In this document: piece by piece, positions 7,093 through 14,402 of the stretch | Position numbering within the stretch: position 1 is the first letter of the stretch | Layout: each line of letters opens with the position of its first letter | Assembly: GCA_031265345.1 (NCBI GenBank) | Contig: JAISCU010000439.1 | Coordinates: 1 to 23,799 of the forward strand | Length of the DNA: 23,799 nucleotides | Direction of reading: 5' to 3' | Origin: Bifidobacteriaceae bacterium | GTDB lineage: Bacteria; Actinomycetota; Actinomycetes; Actinomycetales; WQXJ01 | Made by a program: the position numbers and the translations under genes | Notes under the pieces: generated by a model | The model's input: only the letters and a program-made list of their open reading frames with translations | What the model was told of the DNA's origin: nothing | Databases searched by the model: none

Positions 7093-8304
7093 TCAGGACT
7101 CGAGGAAGTCGCGGATTACGGGCGCCAGTTGGGCGAACTCGATCAGGAAGCCGTCGTGGCCGTAGTCGGAATGCACCAAGTGGACCTCGCCCGTGCCCGG
7201 AATCAAATCCGCTAGCTCGGCGGATTCGCGGGGCAGGTAGAGCCGGTCGGAATCGACCGCCACCACCAGGGTCCGCGCCTTGACACGGGCCAGGGCCGCA
7301 GCCACCCCGCCGCGATCACGGCCCACATCGTGGGCGCACAACGCCTCGGTCAACACGATGTAGGAGTTGGCGTCGAACCGCAGCGCCAGCTTCGCGGCAT
7401 GGTGCTCCAGGTAGGAGGCGACGGCGTAACGGCCGCCGCCGCCGAGCGGCTGCTCGCCTTGCTGGGCGTCCGCCCCGAAACGCCCCTCCAGTTCCACCGC
7501 CGAACGATAGGTCGTGTGCGCGATCTGCCGGGCGATGCCCAGTCCCGTGTGCGGCCCCTGACCGTCGGGCTGGTCATAGTACGAACCGCCACAGAAGAAC
7601 GGATCGTTCCGGATTGCGCCGAGTTGGGCGTGCGCCCAGGCGATCTGGTCGGCGGTCGACTTGGCGGTGGTCGCCACCGGCGCGATCCGGGCGATCCGGT
7701 CGGGCGCCAAGATGGCCCACTCGAGAACCCGCATGCCGCCCATCGACCCGCCTATCACCAGCGCGAACTGTGCGATCCCGAGGGCGTCGGCCAAAGCCAG
7801 TTCGACCCGGACCTGGTCGCGGACCGTGATGTAGGGAAAACTCGGGCCATAGCGGGGAGCTGGGCGAGCGGCATCGTGCACCGAAGAAGCCAACGAGGCA
7901 GGACCGGTGGTGCCCTGGCAGCCTCCCAGGATGTTCGGCGCCAAGACGAAATACCGGTCCGTGTCCACCGGGGCGCCCGGGCCGATCAGATCGGTCCACC
8001 AACCGGCCGTCGGATGGCCAGGACCGGCCGGGCCGCGGATGTGCGAATCACCGGTCAGCGCGTGCAGGACCAAGACGGCGTTGTCGCGGGCGGCGTTGAG
8101 CGTGCCCCACGTCTCGTACGCCACGGTGACGTCGATAGCCCCGCCCCGCTCCGGCTCGAACGGCCCGATGCGGTGGAACTGGCGATGCCCGGCCGGGTCG
8201 CCCTCACGCCAAGCGCCCGTGGCGGGCACCAACTGGCCCGGCAGGGGCGCGCGCCCCTCGAAGCCAGGCTCGAGCGAACTGGTGCCCGCCGCGGTCACGG
8301 TCAC
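7093..8304 (-). CDS. metX: Homoserine O-acetyltransferase
   Basis: The 403-residue alpha/beta-hydrolase transfers acetyl from acetyl-CoA to L-homoserine, the first committed step of methionine synthesis. Family signatures are clear: HALTGDSH, the ILGGCQGTTGP loop, the nucleophile elbow GGSMGG with S187, the acid in VDSDRLY (probably D353) and H383 in YGHDGF. Length is slightly above the usual 370-380, the excess being an N-terminal Ala/Gly/Pro-rich stretch. The start is GTG at 8302-8304, overlapping the metY stop by 4 nt (GTGA). The product therefore feeds O-acetylhomoserine directly to the enzyme of the gene before it. Confidence 0.95.
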   Translation of the reverse strand: MTVTAAGTSSLEPGFEGRAPLPGQLVPATGAWREGDPAGHRQFHRIGPFEPERGGAIDVTVAYETWGTLNAARDNAVLVLHALTGDSHIRGPAGPGHPTAGWWTDLIGPGAPVDTDRYFVLAPNILGGCQGTTGPASLASSVHDAARPAPRYGPSFPYITVRDQVRVELALADALGIAQFALVIGGSMGGMRVLEWAILAPDRIARIAPVATTAKSTADQIAWAHAQLGAIRNDPFFCGGSYYDQPDGQGPHTGLGIARQIAHTTYRSAVELEGRFGADAQQGEQPLGGGGRYAVASYLEHHAAKLALRFDANSYIVLTEALCAHDVGRDRGGVAAALARVKARTLVVAVDSDRLYLPRESAELADLIPGTGEVHLVHSDYGHDGFLIEFAQLAPVIRDFLES

Positions 8305-9686
8305 ACCACCGTGGGGGAGTCGGCGTTGGCGGCCCCGTTGGCAACCCCGGCGGCGGCCCCGGCGCCACCGCCCGCGACCTCGCGCGCGGCGGCGAACCCG
8401 AGCTCGAGATCGGCCAGGATGTCGTCGATGCCCTCCACACCGACGGCCAGGCGAACCAGGCCGGGGGTGACTGCGGACAGGGCCTGCTCCTCGGGGCTGA
8501 GCTGCGAATGGGTGGTGGAGGCCGGATGGATGACCAGAGAGCGCACGTCACCAATGTTGGCCACATTCGAGTGCAATTTCAACGCCGAGACGAAGGCTTG
8601 ACCGGCATCCGTGCCGCCCTCGATCTCGAAAGCCAGGACCGCGCCCGGCCCCCGCGGGGAGTACTTCTGCGCCAGGGCGCGGTACGGGCTCGAATCCAAT
8701 CCGGCGTAATGGACTTGGCCCACGTCATCGCGCGCCTCGAGCCATTCGGCCACGCGCTGGGCGTTGGCGACGTGGCGCTCAACCCTGAGCGACAGGGTCT
8801 CGATCCCTTGCGCCAGCAGGAAGGCGTTGAAAGGCGAGATGGCGGGGCCGAGGTCGCGGAGCAGCTGCGCCCGGACCTTCAGGATGTAGGACAGGTTGAC
8901 GCCGAAGACCCCTCCCGGGCCGAACACTTCCCCGAACACCAAACCGTTGTAGGCCGGGTCGGGGGTGGTGAATCCGGGGTACTTGCCGGAGGCGGCGTAG
9001 TCGAAGTTCCCCGCGTCGACGATCGCGCCGCCGATCGAGTTGCCGTGACCGCCCAGGTACTTGGTGGCCGAATGGATCACCACATCGGCGCCCCATTCGA
9101 TGGGCTTTATCAGGTACGGCGTGGCGACCGTGTTGTCCACCAGCAATGGCAGCCCGGCCGCGTGGGCCACGCCCGCGATCCCCTCGAGGTCCAGCACGTC
9201 GGTCTTGGGGTTCGGGATGGTCTCGCCGAACAGTGCCTTGGTGTTGGGCCTGATCGCGCGGCGCCACTGGTCCAGGTCGGTCGGATCGTCCACGAAGGTG
9301 GTCTCGATCCCGAAACGCGGCAAGGTGTTGCGGAACAGCGAATAGGTGCCGCCGTAGAGCGAGGCGGCGGAGACGATGTGGTCTCCCGTGCCGGCTATGT
9401 TCAGGATTGCCAGGGTGGTGGCGGAGGAGCCGGATGCGGTCAACAGCCCGCCCACGCCCCCTTCCAATGCGGCGATCCGGTTCTCGACCACTTCCTGGGT
9501 GGGATTGGTCAGACGGGTGTAGATGGGGCCCAGCTCCTGAAGCGCGAAGCGCGCGGCGGCGGTCTGGGCGCTCGGGAACACGTACGAGGTGGTCTGGAAG
9601 ATCGGCAGAGCGCGGGCGCCGGTGCCGGGGTCCGGGTCTTGCCCGGCGTGGATCTGCTTAGTCTCGAAGGACCAGTTCTGGGTCAT
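8301..9686 (-). CDS. metY: O-acetylhomoserine sulfhydrylase (PLP-dependent)
   Basis: The 461-residue protein belongs to the Cys/Met-metabolism PLP family. It joins O-acetylhomoserine and sulfide to form homocysteine. The PLP lysine is K209 in HSATKYLGGHGNSIGG, D184 in LLVDNTVATPYL contacts the pyridine nitrogen, and Y111 in SLYGGTY and YTRLTNPT are the expected phosphate and substrate contacts. The last 30 residues are an Ala/Gly-rich tail not typical of the family. AGGAG lies 7 nt before the ATG. It heads a two-gene operon with metX and has a hairpin-rich leader that may regulate both. Confidence 0.95.
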   Translation of the reverse strand: MTQNWSFETKQIHAGQDPDPGTGARALPIFQTTSYVFPSAQTAAARFALQELGPIYTRLTNPTQEVVENRIAALEGGVGGLLTASGSSATTLAILNIAGTGDHIVSAASLYGGTYSLFRNTLPRFGIETTFVDDPTDLDQWRRAIRPNTKALFGETIPNPKTDVLDLEGIAGVAHAAGLPLLVDNTVATPYLIKPIEWGADVVIHSATKYLGGHGNSIGGAIVDAGNFDYAASGKYPGFTTPDPAYNGLVFGEVFGPGGVFGVNLSYILKVRAQLLRDLGPAISPFNAFLLAQGIETLSLRVERHVANAQRVAEWLEARDDVGQVHYAGLDSSPYRALAQKYSPRGPGAVLAFEIEGGTDAGQAFVSALKLHSNVANIGDVRSLVIHPASTTHSQLSPEEQALSAVTPGLVRLAVGVEGIDDILADLELGFAAAREVAGGGAGAAAGVANGAANADSPTVV

Positions 9687-9812
9687 GATTGTCTCCTGAT
9701 CGTGGGGATTGGCTTATGCGTGCGCCCTTCTTGAATTGGCGCGGACTGGGCGCATTCGGGTCCGCGCTCGGTGTTGGTCCTGTCGCAGACGGCCTAAGGG
9801 GTCGGCTGGTAG

Positions 9813-9945
9813 GGCCGCGCACGGCCGGGAGACATGGGCGCGCCACTGGTCCATCGATGGGAGTGGATTCGGCGCCCAGCGCCTAGCTGCCCCTCAAACA
9901 TGAGGCAGGTCGAACGTGCGCTGGAGCTTCAGCGGCACATTCGAC
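9813..9945 (-). ncRNA. Structured leader of metYX, candidate cis-regulatory RNA
   Basis: Read on the minus strand there are five hairpins in series: a 15-bp stem with one bulge (9909-9945), CUGCC...GGCAG (9887-9908), GGCGC-UGG-GCGCC (9871-9883), CCACU...AGUGG with an inner CCA/UGG (9843-9866) and GGCC/GGCC (9813-9826). I could not fit it to the SAM-I, SAM-II or SAM-IV cores from memory. A sulfur-metabolite riboswitch or attenuator is an inference from the downstream genes. Confidence 0.4.
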
Positions 9946-9996
9946 GGGTTTGCATGGCGCCCACCTTAGGTCGCCGCACGCCATTTGGAAAGTCCT

Positions 9997-10011
9997 TCTC
10001 ACATAGTGAGA
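9997..10011. promoter_or_regulatory. Palindromic operator candidate between metY and the peroxiredoxin gene
   Basis: TCTCACATAGTGAGA has 6-bp perfect arms around ATA. It sits in the divergent region and could serve either promoter. The regulator is unknown. Confidence 0.45.
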
Positions 10012-10126
10012 CGGCTTCTATGGCATGGGAGTCTTTCGCGCTGGGATTCCGCCCCGCCTGACCCCAGGTCCCAGACGTTTCATAGGACAATGGCTAGTGA
10101 CGGCCGGCCCGTGGTCGTCGGACCCC

Positions 10127-10228
10127 TCAGGTGTGGCGGTGTCGAGGCATTGGTGCCGAAGGCGCACGGCCTGATGGGCCGCAGCAACCGACCTCGCCGC
10201 AGCCCTGGCGAAGAAGGAGGACACCTGA
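10127..10228 (+). ncRNA. Foldable 5' leader of the peroxiredoxin gene
   Basis: An 8-bp perfect long-range stem, TCAGGTGT (10127-10134) with ACACCTGA (10221-10228), closes the element and includes the A of the start codon. Inside are CGAGG (10143-10147) with CCTCG (10192-10196), and hairpins GTGCC/GGCGC (10153-10165) and CGGCC/GGCCG with a TGATG loop (10167-10181). The junction AGCAACC superficially recalls the GGCAACC of SAM-I, but the rest does not match. TCGCC/GGCGA (10194-10211) could compete with the second helix. Closing the outer stem brackets the ribosome-binding site. Confidence 0.35.
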
Positions 10229-10707
10229 TGGTGGAGCTAAAGGTGGGGGACAAGGCCCCCGATTTCACCCTTGAGACCGACGATGGAAAGCCTGTCACGC
10301 TGTCGAAGCTCAAGGGCAACAAGGTCATCCTGTACGTCTACCCGGCCGCCTTCACGCCGGGCTGCTCGCTGGAGGCGCAGGATTTCCGCGACGCCGACAA
10401 GGCCTTCGAGAAGGCCGGTTACAAGGTCTTGGGCCTGTCGCCGGACACGGTCGAGAAGAACGCCTCGTTCGCGCAGAAGATGAAACTGCCGTATGAGTTA
10501 GTGTCCGATCCCGACCACAAAGTCCTCGAGTCCTACGGCGCGTGGGGGGAGAAGGAGGCCTTTGGGCGCAAGACCATCGGGGTCATCCGGTCGACCTTCG
10601 TGATCGGCGAGGACGGCCGCCTGGAGGTCGCGGAATACCGCGTCAAGGCCGCTGGTCACGTCGAACGTCTGGCGCAGGAGTTGGGCGTCAACGTCGAAGG
10701 CTTCTGA
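10228..10707 (+). CDS. bcp: Bcp/PrxQ-type peroxiredoxin (thioredoxin-dependent peroxidase)
   Basis: The 159-residue thioredoxin-fold protein reduces hydrogen peroxide and organic peroxides. The peroxidatic cysteine is C46 in FTPGCSLEAQDF, with the family's T43 and P44. The RSTFVIGEDG segment near the C-terminus holds the conserved arginine. The resolving cysteine found five residues after the first in many family members is replaced by Q51, and no other cysteine exists, so this is a 1-Cys form that needs an external thiol. The start at 10228 is set by AGGAGG 7 nt upstream and by the MVELKVGDKAPDF beginning. A longer upstream frame is ignored. Confidence 0.93.
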   Translation: MVELKVGDKAPDFTLETDDGKPVTLSKLKGNKVILYVYPAAFTPGCSLEAQDFRDADKAFEKAGYKVLGLSPDTVEKNASFAQKMKLPYELVSDPDHKVLESYGAWGEKEAFGRKTIGVIRSTFVIGEDGRLEVAEYRVKAAGHVERLAQELGVNVEGF

Positions 10708-11017
10708 CAAGGCTTTCGTGGACGATGCCGCTGGGTCGTCTTCCCACGCCCGACCCGTCTCCGCTGCGACAAGTGTTGCAGCGTCATGACCCTGGCCAAA
10801 CTACGGCCAAGGCCGCAGTCTGCGCGGCGGGCTGGGCGCACGGCATCGTCCAAGATTGGACTTCCCTCCGGGCAAACTGGCGCGCCGGGGGGCATAATGA
10901 GACGTTACTCGTGGTGGCCATGTGACTGGTGTGGTTCGTGAGGTAGGCTTGCTAAGTTGGCATCTTCCCACGTAGCGCCCATGGCCAGCTGAGCCATTGG
11001 CGCGGTTAGGACCGTTC
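10708..11017. other. Intergenic region between the peroxiredoxin and NlpC/P60 genes
   Basis: The 310 bp show no gene. There are two copies of the CGATGCCG motif (10723-10730 plus; 10841-10848 minus) and an imperfect CTGC-ACA/TGT-GCAG hairpin near 10762-10781 that may end the peroxiredoxin transcript. The c-di-AMP (ydaO) riboswitch often found before actinobacterial NlpC/P60 genes is not recognisable. Confidence 0.5.
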
Positions 11018-12352
11018 ATGAGTCGTCCGCACCGACTGCGAGGTCGCGCTTGGCTGATAGCCGCCGCCCTGGCGGGGGCCATTTTCGCGAGCACTCCGGC
11101 GGCTGCCGATCCTTCGCCGGCCCCCGGATCGGACGCGGCGGTCGATGAGGCCAAGCGCCAGGAGGCGCTGGCGGCGGCCTCGGTGGCGGAGATCGAGGCC
11201 ATGATCGGGGACTTGCAGGCGCGGACCGAGGAGGCCGAGAGCAAAGCGGCGCTCGCCGCCGAGGCGTACAACCAGGCCCGCGAGGAATTGGAGCAGGCCA
11301 ACCAACTAGTCGATGAGGCGCGCCAGCAGGCCGAGGAATCGCAAGCGGCTCTGGCCCAGGCGCGTGGTGCTCTGGCGCGGGTAGCCCTCATGAATGCCCA
11401 GTCCGGGTCGGAGATCTCGGCGCTCAGCCCACTGCTGGACTCGAACGGGATCGAAGAGGCGATGGACAAGAGCGCCATGCTCTTCGTGGTCGGATCGGCG
11501 GCTGACCGGGCGAGCTCGAAGTACGCGCTGGCCGAGCAAGCCGCCGAACAGGCAGAAGTCCGCTCGCAACGGGCGGTCGAATTGCAGGCCGAGAAATCGG
11601 CTGCGGCCGAAGCCAAGACGGTCGAGGCCCAGCAGGCGACCGACGCCGCCCGACGCGCCCAATCCGAGGCCGAAGCCCGCCACGAGCAACTGCTGGTGGT
11701 TCTGGCGGAGAAGAAGAACACGACCGTCGAAGCGGAGAGGGCCGCCGAGAAGCGACGTCAGGACGAGGCCAACGAGGCGGCCCGATTGGCGGCATTGGCG
11801 GCCAGCCGGGCGGCATCGTCCACGTCTGGTTCAGGCAATCCGTCCGGATCGACCGGAGGAGGCGGTAGCTCTACTCAGCCGTCTACCGGAGGCTCCACTG
11901 GCGGGGGCGGCACGGGCGGCGGGACCACGCCGACCACGCCCACCACGCCGAACCCGCCGCCGGTCACGCCGCCCTCGGGAGGCAGCCCCGATTCGGCGGC
12001 CCAAGGCGCGTTGGGGTGGGCGCGGGCTCAGATCGGCAAGCCCTACGTGTACGGCGGGAACGGCCCGTCCTCCTTCGACTGCTCCGGACTGACGCAGCAA
12101 GCCTGGAAGAACGGCGGCGGCAAGTCGATCCCGCGCGTCGCGGCCGACCAGTACTACGCCGCGCAGAAGATCCCCTACGACCAGATGCGGCCGGGCGACT
12201 TGATCTTCTGGAAGCGCCCAGGTGAAGCGATCCACCATGTGGCCATGTACTCGGGCAACGGCAATATGGTCGAGGCCATGCAGACTGGCACCAACATCCA
12301 CGAGATCCCGATCCGCTGGGCCAACACCGTCCAGTACGCGGGCCGCTACTGA
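11018..12352 (+). CDS. Secreted coiled-coil NlpC/P60 peptidoglycan endopeptidase (RipA-like)
   Basis: The 444-residue protein starts with a Sec signal peptide (AAALAGAIFASTPAAA/DP). Residues about 40-260 are an Ala/Glu/Lys/Arg-rich coiled coil, then a Ser/Gly/Thr/Pro linker to about 325. The C-terminal NlpC/P60 domain has the catalytic cysteine C355 in FDCSGL and the histidine H407 in IHHVAMYSG, with GDLIFW between them. Such proteins cut peptide stems of peptidoglycan, often at division septa; the coiled coil may inhibit or localise the enzyme. ATG 11018 is preferred over the in-frame TTG 21 nt upstream because AGGA lies 7 nt before it. Confidence 0.92.
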   Translation: MSRPHRLRGRAWLIAAALAGAIFASTPAAADPSPAPGSDAAVDEAKRQEALAAASVAEIEAMIGDLQARTEEAESKAALAAEAYNQAREELEQANQLVDEARQQAEESQAALAQARGALARVALMNAQSGSEISALSPLLDSNGIEEAMDKSAMLFVVGSAADRASSKYALAEQAAEQAEVRSQRAVELQAEKSAAAEAKTVEAQQATDAARRAQSEAEARHEQLLVVLAEKKNTTVEAERAAEKRRQDEANEAARLAALAASRAASSTSGSGNPSGSTGGGGSSTQPSTGGSTGGGGTGGGTTPTTPTTPNPPPVTPPSGGSPDSAAQGALGWARAQIGKPYVYGGNGPSSFDCSGLTQQAWKNGGGKSIPRVAADQYYAAQKIPYDQMRPGDLIFWKRPGEAIHHVAMYSGNGNMVEAMQTGTNIHEIPIRWANTVQYAGRY

Positions 12353-12358
12353 GGTTCG

Positions 12359-12380
12359 CGCCCGGGCCGGGTCCCGGGCG
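12359..12380 (+). terminator. GC-rich hairpin after the NlpC/P60 gene
   Basis: CGCCCGGG and CCCGGGCG form a perfect 8-bp stem with a 6-nt loop, 7 nt after the stop codon. A second stem, GGTCCCG/CGGGACC, overlaps its right arm. There is no U-tract, as is common for actinobacterial hairpin terminators. Confidence 0.5.
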
Positions 12381-12503
12381 ACTCGGGACCGGGGCGGACG
12401 TTTCCGCGCGAAGGCCTGGCAGTGTGGCGGCACGGCGGTGTGGCAGAACGCCCTGCGGTCGGCGACCCGGCGCGAATCAGCGCAAGTTTCGTCAGACGGC
12501 GTC

Positions 12504-12525
12504 CGATGCCGCTCGGTCGGCTCCC
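12504..12525 (+). repeat. Copy of a dispersed CGATGCCG-YYSGGYCRG motif
   Basis: This is the clearest copy of a short motif found in many intergenic places: 5618 (+), 5746 (-), 6936 (-), 10723 (+), 10841 (-), 14417 (-), 14458 (+), 15667 (-), 15708 (+) and 18064 (+). The core CGATGCCG is often followed by a CTCGGTCGG- or CCCGGCCAGG-like tail. Some further core copies lie inside genes (for example 1815, 5192, 7869, 11811, 16559 and 22966). Confidence 0.5.
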
Positions 12526-12684
12526 GGGGTTTCCTCGCGCCAGGCTTTCGGTCGTGTCCGACGTCAGCGCCACCCGCGTCGCGAACTCGCGGCGATCCGC
12601 TCAGGCGTCATCGTTCGAGCGTCGCGTGGATGGTGTCAATCCGGGCCTTGACGGCTCGATTCGACTCGGTGAGAGGCCCGTCCT

Positions 12685-12756
12685 GCGACCAAAATGCGTT
12701 CTGGGGACGAGCGGGGGCGCGGGCATGTCCCGAGAACGCGTCAAAGTCCAACTTCG
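12685..12756. repeat. Hairpin repeat copy 1
   Basis: This copy starts GACCAAAATGCGTTCTGGGG and ends near AAGTCCAACTTCG. GCGTTCTGGGGAC (12696-12708) and GTCCCGAGAACGC (12727-12739) form a 13-bp stem with one mismatch and an 18-nt loop. The same layout recurs 92 bp later. Confidence 0.6.
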
Positions 12757-12776
12757 CGCTTCTGGCTCGCCGAACT

Positions 12777-12847
12777 GGGACCAAATCGCGTTTTGGGGAC
12801 AGGCTGCGGGCGTTCTCTGTCCCCAGAAGCGTCGAAGTCCGAATTCG
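12777..12847. repeat. Hairpin repeat copy 2
   Basis: This diverged copy shares GACCAAA-CGCGTT-TGGGGAC and TCGAAGTCC-A-TTCG with copy 1, with a one-base length change. GGGGAC (12795-12800) pairs with GTCCCC (12819-12824), and the outer part of the stem is imperfect. Confidence 0.6.
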
Positions 12848-12915
12848 AAACAGGCCAAGGACCAAGACCACTCAAACCCGGGCGTGAACCGCGCAGGACG
12901 GATCGGATGGGATGT

Positions 12916-13143
12916 CCATGTGGCTCGAGCCGTGGTCACCAGGTAGCCGGCGTCTAAGACCATGTCCAGGTTGTACGCCGCGACCGTCCGCCGCACCTGG
13001 CGAGCGCCGTCCTGGCGAACTATTGACTCAGGGTTGATAGTTGCCTCCGTCAGCGAGCGATCAGCCAGGACACGAGCGATGATCGTCGGGAGGTTCTGCA
13101 CAGAAGCGCCGTGCAAGTCCGCGATCCCCCGCGGCGACAACCA
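12916..13143 (-). pseudogene. Remnant of a RhuM-like (virulence RhuM/DUF-type) gene
   Basis: A 76-codon stretch reads WLSPRGIADLHGAS, then REV-like helices, then RRTVAAYNLDMVLDAGYLVT. This follows the N-terminal region of RhuM-family proteins, whose usual signatures are WLTQ-x-(I/M)A-x-LFG and YNLD-(V/A)I-x-x-GYRV. The frame continues into unrelated sequence after TTARAT, where the family would continue GTQFRIWA, and it lacks a credible start signal. It therefore looks like a decayed 5' fragment. The RhuM family is often near Fic or restriction genes in mobile islands. Family assignment is by eye only. Confidence 0.5.
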
Positions 13144-13180
13144 GGAGGTTGGCCGAAAACGCACCGGCCACAGTTCTGGT

Positions 13181-13213
13181 CAACCAATAAGTCGTCTGGA
13201 GACCTATTGGTTG
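13181..13213 (-). terminator. Hairpin downstream of the ADP-ribosylglycohydrolase gene
   Basis: CAACCAATA (13181-13189) and TATTGGTTG (13205-13213) form a perfect 9-bp stem with a 15-nt loop, 6 bp beyond the stop codon on the minus strand. No U-tract follows. Confidence 0.45.
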
Positions 13214-13218
13214 AGTCG

Positions 13219-14364
13219 TCAGGGGGCGAGCAGCGGTCCTTCTTGTCCCGGAGTCAAGCCCGCAGTCTTGAGCGCCAGGCGGATCAGGTCGCTGCCGCCG
13301 AACTGGTAGGGCCAACCGTGAACCCGGCGAGCCAGGTCGGCAGGGATTCTGGCGACCCCCAGGGATCCGCCAAGCAGGCCACCGGCGATGGCGGCCACCG
13401 TGTCGGTGTCGTCTCCGATCGAGATCGCGACCTGCAGAGCCCGCTCGAAACGGGCGGGATCAGTGCCCATCGAGGCCGTGCCGTGGATCGCGGCCCAGGC
13501 CGCCTGCAACGCCGTGACCGTGAATCCGTTGGGGTTGAACCGCGTGACGGGACCGGCCTCGGCCTGGTCGATCCGCTCCTCCCAGAAAGCGCGCCGATCT
13601 CCCGCCGCACGCAGTGGCGGCTCCGCGCCGGGCCAGCCCTGGGCCAGCGAGCCGTCCTGCCACAAGTCCAGCAGGTCAAGCCCGGCGCGGATGTCGAGCC
13701 GCCGCTCGGTGACAGCGACCCGCACAGCTTCCGACCACAATATGCACGACTCGACGCAGCGCGGATCGGCGTGGGTCAAAGCGCACACGGCAGCCGCCAA
13801 ACGAGCGGTCAGCACACGGTCCCAGAGCGCCGCCACCCCGACAATCGCCGTCCGCATCAAGCCGCCGTTGCCCGCCGTTCCGCCGGCCGACCCGCTCATC
13901 CAGCCGCCCGCTGCCGCCTGGCGCGCCACATCCATCATCGACGCGTCGGCCCGGTCGCTCTGAAGCAGCTTGCGCTTGACGATCACCTCGTCTTGGACCA
14001 CCACGCCAAGCACCTGCCTGGTCAGATTGCCGACATCGGCCGGGCCAGAGAGGTACCAGGCGATGAAGCCGTGGGCGGCGGCGGACAGGACCGGATGCAG
14101 ATCGAACGCCGCCGTCCGGGTGAAATTGGCCCAGTCGGAAGAAGGGCCGTAGTCCGCCGTCGCGTCGGCGACGCAGATCGCCATTTGCGTGTCGTCGGAC
14201 CATTCGCCGGGCTCGAACGGCCCGAGCCCGCCGCCGACCATCCGGGCAGTTCCGGCCTCGATTGGCGGCGTGACAAACTCGTACGGCACGCCCAGCGCGT
14301 CGCCCACCGCCTGCCCGAGCAGCACTCCCGCCACGCGGTCTTTGACCTCAGCGCCCATCTCCAT
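13219..14364 (-). CDS. ADP-ribosylglycohydrolase (DraG/ARH family)
   Basis: The 381-residue protein has the dinuclear-metal signatures of the family: GVLLGQAVGDALGVPYEF at the N-terminus, WSDDTQM (residues 55-61), THADPRC in the middle and SIGDDTDTVAAIAGGLLGG near the C-terminus. Such enzymes remove ADP-ribose from proteins or nucleic acids; many stand-alone bacterial members have unknown targets. ATG 14362-14364 is chosen because a GAGGGAGGG ribosome-binding site precedes it; an upstream in-frame GTG at 14388 would add eight residues. No ADP-ribosyltransferase gene is seen nearby, so the partner is unknown. It lies just beyond the duplicated ppa end. Confidence 0.88.
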   Translation of the reverse strand: MEMGAEVKDRVAGVLLGQAVGDALGVPYEFVTPPIEAGTARMVGGGLGPFEPGEWSDDTQMAICVADATADYGPSSDWANFTRTAAFDLHPVLSAAAHGFIAWYLSGPADVGNLTRQVLGVVVQDEVIVKRKLLQSDRADASMMDVARQAAAGGWMSGSAGGTAGNGGLMRTAIVGVAALWDRVLTARLAAAVCALTHADPRCVESCILWSEAVRVAVTERRLDIRAGLDLLDLWQDGSLAQGWPGAEPPLRAAGDRRAFWEERIDQAEAGPVTRFNPNGFTVTALQAAWAAIHGTASMGTDPARFERALQVAISIGDDTDTVAAIAGGLLGGSLGVARIPADLARRVHGWPYQFGGSDLIRLALKTAGLTPGQEGPLLAP

Positions 14365-14402
14365 GGCTCCCTCCCTCGGCCCGTTCACGCCGACCTGACG
14401 CG

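Larger units (their letters stand above)
9687..10227. other. Divergent intergenic region between metY and the peroxiredoxin gene
   Basis: The 541 bp contain no supported gene. The metY-proximal part (9813-9945) is a chain of hairpins on the minus strand. In the middle is a TCTCAC-ATA-GTGAGA palindrome (9997-10011). The peroxiredoxin-proximal part (10127-10228) can fold into a closed multi-helix structure on the plus strand. An open frame that extends the peroxiredoxin upstream to 9985 runs through these elements and is not believed to be coding. Confidence 0.6.
12353..13218. other. Gene-poor region with hairpin repeats and a gene remnant
   Basis: These 866 bp hold the NlpC/P60 terminator, a CGATGCCG motif copy (12504), two related hairpin repeats (12685-12847), a RhuM-like remnant (12916-13143, minus) and a CAACCAATA/TATTGGTTG hairpin (13181-13213). 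Nothing else is recognisable, and no intact gene is supported. Confidence 0.6.

Noticed and set aside
9985..10227. N-terminal extension of the peroxiredoxin to a 240-residue protein
   Set aside because: The extension has no homology to the family, and AGGAGG stands exactly before ATG 10228.
9687..10227. Known SAM riboswitch (SAM-I or SAM-IV) upstream of metY or bcp
   Set aside because: AGCAACC on the plus strand and the GC-rich stems looked suggestive, but the full core could not be aligned by eye. I report the structures without naming a class.
10708..11017. c-di-AMP (ydaO) riboswitch before the NlpC/P60 gene
   Set aside because: Expected from actinobacterial context, but I could not find its conserved core.
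12601..13164. Intact 187-residue gene on the minus strand
   Set aside because: Only residues 8-83 resemble a family; the rest runs through hairpin repeats. It is better called a remnant.
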